Assembly (NCBI GenBank): GCA_947492825.1
Contig: CANLNT010000001.1
Span: 1,302,001-1,366,000 of the forward strand
Reading direction: 5' to 3'
From: an uncultured Paracoccaceae bacterium
GTDB lineage: Bacteria; Pseudomonadota; Alphaproteobacteria; Rhodobacterales; Rhodobacteraceae
DNA: 64,000 nucleotides
The notes beneath the pieces were generated by a model, which was given only the letters and a program-made list of their open reading frames with translations, did not search any database and had not been told where the DNA came from. This document shows positions 62,119 to 64,000 of this stretch, piece by piece (positions within the stretch are counted from its first letter, which is position 1; each line of letters opens with the position of its first letter). The translations under genes and the position numbers were made by a program.

Positions 62119-63489
62119 ATGACGGACTGGCAGAAATCGGACTGGCGCAAGAAGCCAAGGGTCCAGATGCCCGACTATACCGACGCGGCGAAACTCGCCG
62201 AAGTTGAGGCCCGTCTTGCCAGCTATCCACCGCTTGTTTTTGCGGGTGAGGCGCGTCGGCTGAAAGACCACCTTGCCAAAGTCAGCCGGGGCGAGGCGTT
62301 TCTGCTGCAGGGCGGCGACTGCGCCGAGAGCTTTGCGGAGTTTGGTGCAGATGGGATCCGCGACACCTTCAAGGTGATGTTGCAGATGGCAATGGTGCTG
62401 ACCTATGGCGCTAAGGTTCCGGTCGTAAAGGTCGGACGGATGGCAGGGCAGATGGCCAAGCCGCGCTCTGCGCCGACAGAAACGATGGATGGGGTCGAAC
62501 TGCCCAGCTACCGTGGTGACATCATCAACGGGTTTGATTTCACGCCAGAGGCGCGAATCCCGGACCCAGAGCGGATGGCGCAGGCCTATTTGCAGGCCGC
62601 TGCCACGCTGAACCTGCTGCGCGCCTTTTCAACGGGTGGCTATGCGGATGTGCATCAGGTGCACGCCTGGACGCTTGGGTTCACGGCAGCCAACGAAGTG
62701 CTGAAGTATGCCGATATCGCGGAGCGGATCAGCGATACGCTCGATTTCATGGAGGCCGCAGGGCTGACCAGCGAAAGCAATCACGAGCTCAAGACAGTGG
62801 AGTTCTTCACCAGCCACGAAGCCTTGCTGCTGGAATACGAAGAGGCGCTGTGCCGCGTGGATTCCACCACCGGCAAGTGGTTGGCAGGGTCTGGCCACAT
62901 GATCTGGATCGGAGACCGCACGCGGCAGCCCGATGGGGCCCATGTCGAGTTCTGCAAGGGCGTGCAAAACCCGATTGGATTGAAGTGCGGGCCGAGCATG
63001 ACCAGTGGTCACCTCAAATCACTGATGGCGAGCCTGAACCCCGAGAACGAAGAGGGGCGCTTGACCCTGATCGCGCGCTTTGGGGCCGGGCAGGTGGCGG
63101 ATCATTTGCCGCGTCTGATCAAGGCGGTCGAGGAAGAGGGCGCAAACGTGGTCTGGACCTGCGACGCGATGCACGGCAACACGATCAAGTCGTCCACCGG
63201 TTACAAGACGCGGCCCTTTGAAAGCGTGCTGCGCGAAGTGCGCGAGTTCTTTGGTGTGCACAAGGCAGAGGGCACCATCCCCGGCGGCGTGCATTTCGAG
63301 ATGACCGGGAAGGATGTCACCGAATGCACTGGTGGTGTGCGCGCGGTCACGGACGAAGACCTTTCAAGCCGGTATCACACGGCCTGCGATCCGCGTCTGA
63401 ACGCCAGCCAATCGCTAGAGCTCGCGTTTCTGGTGGCAGAAGAACTTTCAGATCGTCGTCAGACGCTGGACGAAGCCAAGGCCAGCTAA
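62119..63489 (+). CDS. Class II 3-deoxy-7-phosphoheptulonate synthase
   Basis: 456 residues, the usual length for the plant/bacterial class II enzyme. [38 protein letters not shown] and [16 protein letters not shown] are class II signatures with metal- and PEP-binding residues. It condenses phosphoenolpyruvate and erythrose 4-phosphate to DAHP, the first shikimate step; aroQ at 40004 is a later step. A ribosome-binding site AGGAG lies upstream (CTTAGGAGC). Gene symbol varies (aroG/aroF), so none is given. Confidence 0.95.
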   Translation: MTDWQKSDWRKKPRVQMPDYTDAAKLAEVEARLASYPPLVFAGEARRLKDHLAKVSRGEAFLLQGGDCAESFAEFGADGIRDTFKVMLQMAMVLTYGAKVPVVKVGRMAGQMAKPRSAPTETMDGVELPSYRGDIINGFDFTPEARIPDPERMAQAYLQAAATLNLLRAFSTGGYADVHQVHAWTLGFTAANEVLKYADIAERISDTLDFMEAAGLTSESNHELKTVEFFTSHEALLLEYEEALCRVDSTTGKWLAGSGHMIWIGDRTRQPDGAHVEFCKGVQNPIGLKCGPSMTSGHLKSLMASLNPENEEGRLTLIARFGAGQVADHLPRLIKAVEEEGANVVWTCDAMHGNTIKSSTGYKTRPFESVLREVREFFGVHKAEGTIPGGVHFEMTGKDVTECTGGVRAVTDEDLSSRYHTACDPRLNASQSLELAFLVAEELSDRRQTLDEAKAS

Positions 63490-63499
63490 ACTACGGTTG

Positions 63500-63525
63500 T
63501 GGTGGTCAGCCGTTGTTGACCACCA
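63500..63525. terminator. Hairpin between DAHP synthase and the PAS gene
   Basis: TGGTGGTCA and TGACCACCA form a perfect 9-bp inverted repeat with an 8-nt loop. It overlaps the stop codon of the convergent PAS gene. There is no T tract, so termination would need help. Confidence 0.35.
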
Positions 63526-64000
63526 GCCGCAATGCGGGCTTTTCTGTGCGGGCAGGGGGCGGATATGCCGCCTCACCCCGCCGCGCGCGGCGATCGGGGT
63601 AGGGCGTATCCATCTGGTCACAGCGCACTGGCTGATCACTTGCCAGTTCAAAGCGCAGCCCGCGCGTCCCGGTTTGACCGGACACCACGAGTGCGCCCAT
63701 GACGCGGGTCAGGCGGCCTTTGGCATCGCGCAGCGGCAGTAACAAAACCTCGGCCCGGAGCGGTTTGCGCCCAAAGGATCGTTGCGCCAAAAGCGGGATG
63801 CTTACGACAGCGGGGCTGGTAAAGGCCTGTTCCGCCAATCGCAGCACTGTATCGCGCGCATCTTCGGTGAAGAATGCCCCAAAGGACATGCCACGCGGGT
63901 CCATGCGCAGCATTTCGTGCAGGCGTTGACCCGCCACCCGTGTGCGCAGGGCGCCGGGTGCGGTCCGTTCGAGCATGAACGCATAAGGAAGGGCGGAATC
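63506..64000 (-). CDS. PAS-domain (PAS_5-like) protein, C-terminal part
   Basis: The frame stays open to the window edge (the first visible residues read DSALPYAFMLERT), so the gene continues outside. The visible ~160 residues match the Rhodobacteraceae PAS_5 type: AFMLERTAPGALRTRVAG, MDPRGMSFGAFF, a long central region with PLLAQRSFGRKPLRAEVLLLPL, and a C-terminal tail rich in Arg/Pro. No output domain is visible within the window; sensing of a small ligand or redox signal is assumed from the family. Confidence 0.82.
   Translation of the reverse strand, partial: DSALPYAFMLERTAPGALRTRVAGQRLHEMLRMDPRGMSFGAFFTEDARDTVLRLAEQAFTSPAVVSIPLLAQRSFGRKPLRAEVLLLPLRDAKGRLTRVMGALVVSGQTGTRGLRFELASDQPVRCDQMDTPYPDRRARRGEAAYPPPARTEKPALRLVVNNG

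Noticed and set aside
1-64000. CRISPR arrays, insertion sequences, prophage genes, tRNA and rRNA genes
   Set aside because: No regularly spaced repeats, transposase, integrase or phage structural motifs, cloverleaf or rRNA sequence was recognised on reading both strands.

Overview
The window reads as chromosomal DNA of a marine alphaproteobacterium of the Rhodobacteraceae/Roseobacter type. Supporting signs are high GC with strong GC3, a circularly permuted two-piece tmRNA gene, a VPLPA-CTERM protein, Hint/RTX type-I-secreted proteins, tandem dimethylglycine-dehydrogenase-like flavoproteins, a cysteine-free HemB, an SspB-alpha-type adaptor and a PAS_5-type protein. No rRNA, tRNA, insertion sequence, prophage or CRISPR array was recognised.

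Layout. 1-2.0 kb: two tandem Hint-domain proteins, the first cut by the window edge. 2.0-10.8 kb: a MocA-like nucleotidyltransferase, two large FAD/GcvT-type demethylases flanking a YceI protein, a SYLF lipoprotein, an MltB-like lytic transglycosylase and a VPLPA-CTERM protein. 10.9-17.5 kb: a LysR regulator divergent from a DUF1330 protein, hemB, a small membrane protein and mfd. 17.6-23.7 kb: a homocysteine methyltransferase-like gene, a coupled ligase/DsbA/MFS operon, an XRE-cupin regulator, an aquaporin and a tiny lipoprotein. 23.7-27.1 kb: an orphan peptide-binding protein, a candidate sRNA and an RTX protein. 27.2-34.5 kb: 3-hydroxybutyrate dehydrogenase with a patatin-like hydrolase, LysE, DUF502, pseudouridine catabolism (psuK-psuG), and a divergent DUF4198/HupE-UreJ pair. 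34.6-40.5 kb: a GNAT protein, rpsB-tsf, a 563-residue protein made of about ten copies of a ~49-residue repeat, a LuxR-type regulator and aroQ. 40.5-46.6 kb: an ACAD10/11-like kinase plus acyl-CoA dehydrogenase pair, then an L-idonate/gluconate cluster with its LacI regulator. 46.6-53.7 kb: sspB, chrA-chrB, a DUF1194 protein, ssrA, a decayed sulfatase, a muramidase-like protein and an AT-richer hypothetical gene. 53.8-64 kb: a complete Liv-type ABC transporter containing two extra small genes, a Tae4-like amidase, a GlxA-type regulator, class II DAHP synthase and a partial PAS protein.

How it fits together. Much of the window is scavenging and catabolism of small organic compounds: methylated amines, pseudouridine, idonate/gluconate, branched amino acids and probably 4-hydroxyacyl-CoAs. 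Housekeeping genes (hemB, mfd, rpsB, tsf, aroQ, DAHP synthase) are interspersed. The ssrA gene encodes the tag AANDNNAPVAVAA and lies only about 4 kb from sspB, whose product delivers ssrA-tagged proteins to ClpXP. The most unusual items are the permuted tmRNA, the tandem-repeat protein, the Tae4-like amidase, the modified liv operon, the unlinked-subunit ACAD10/11-like pair and the candidate sRNA near 25.7 kb.
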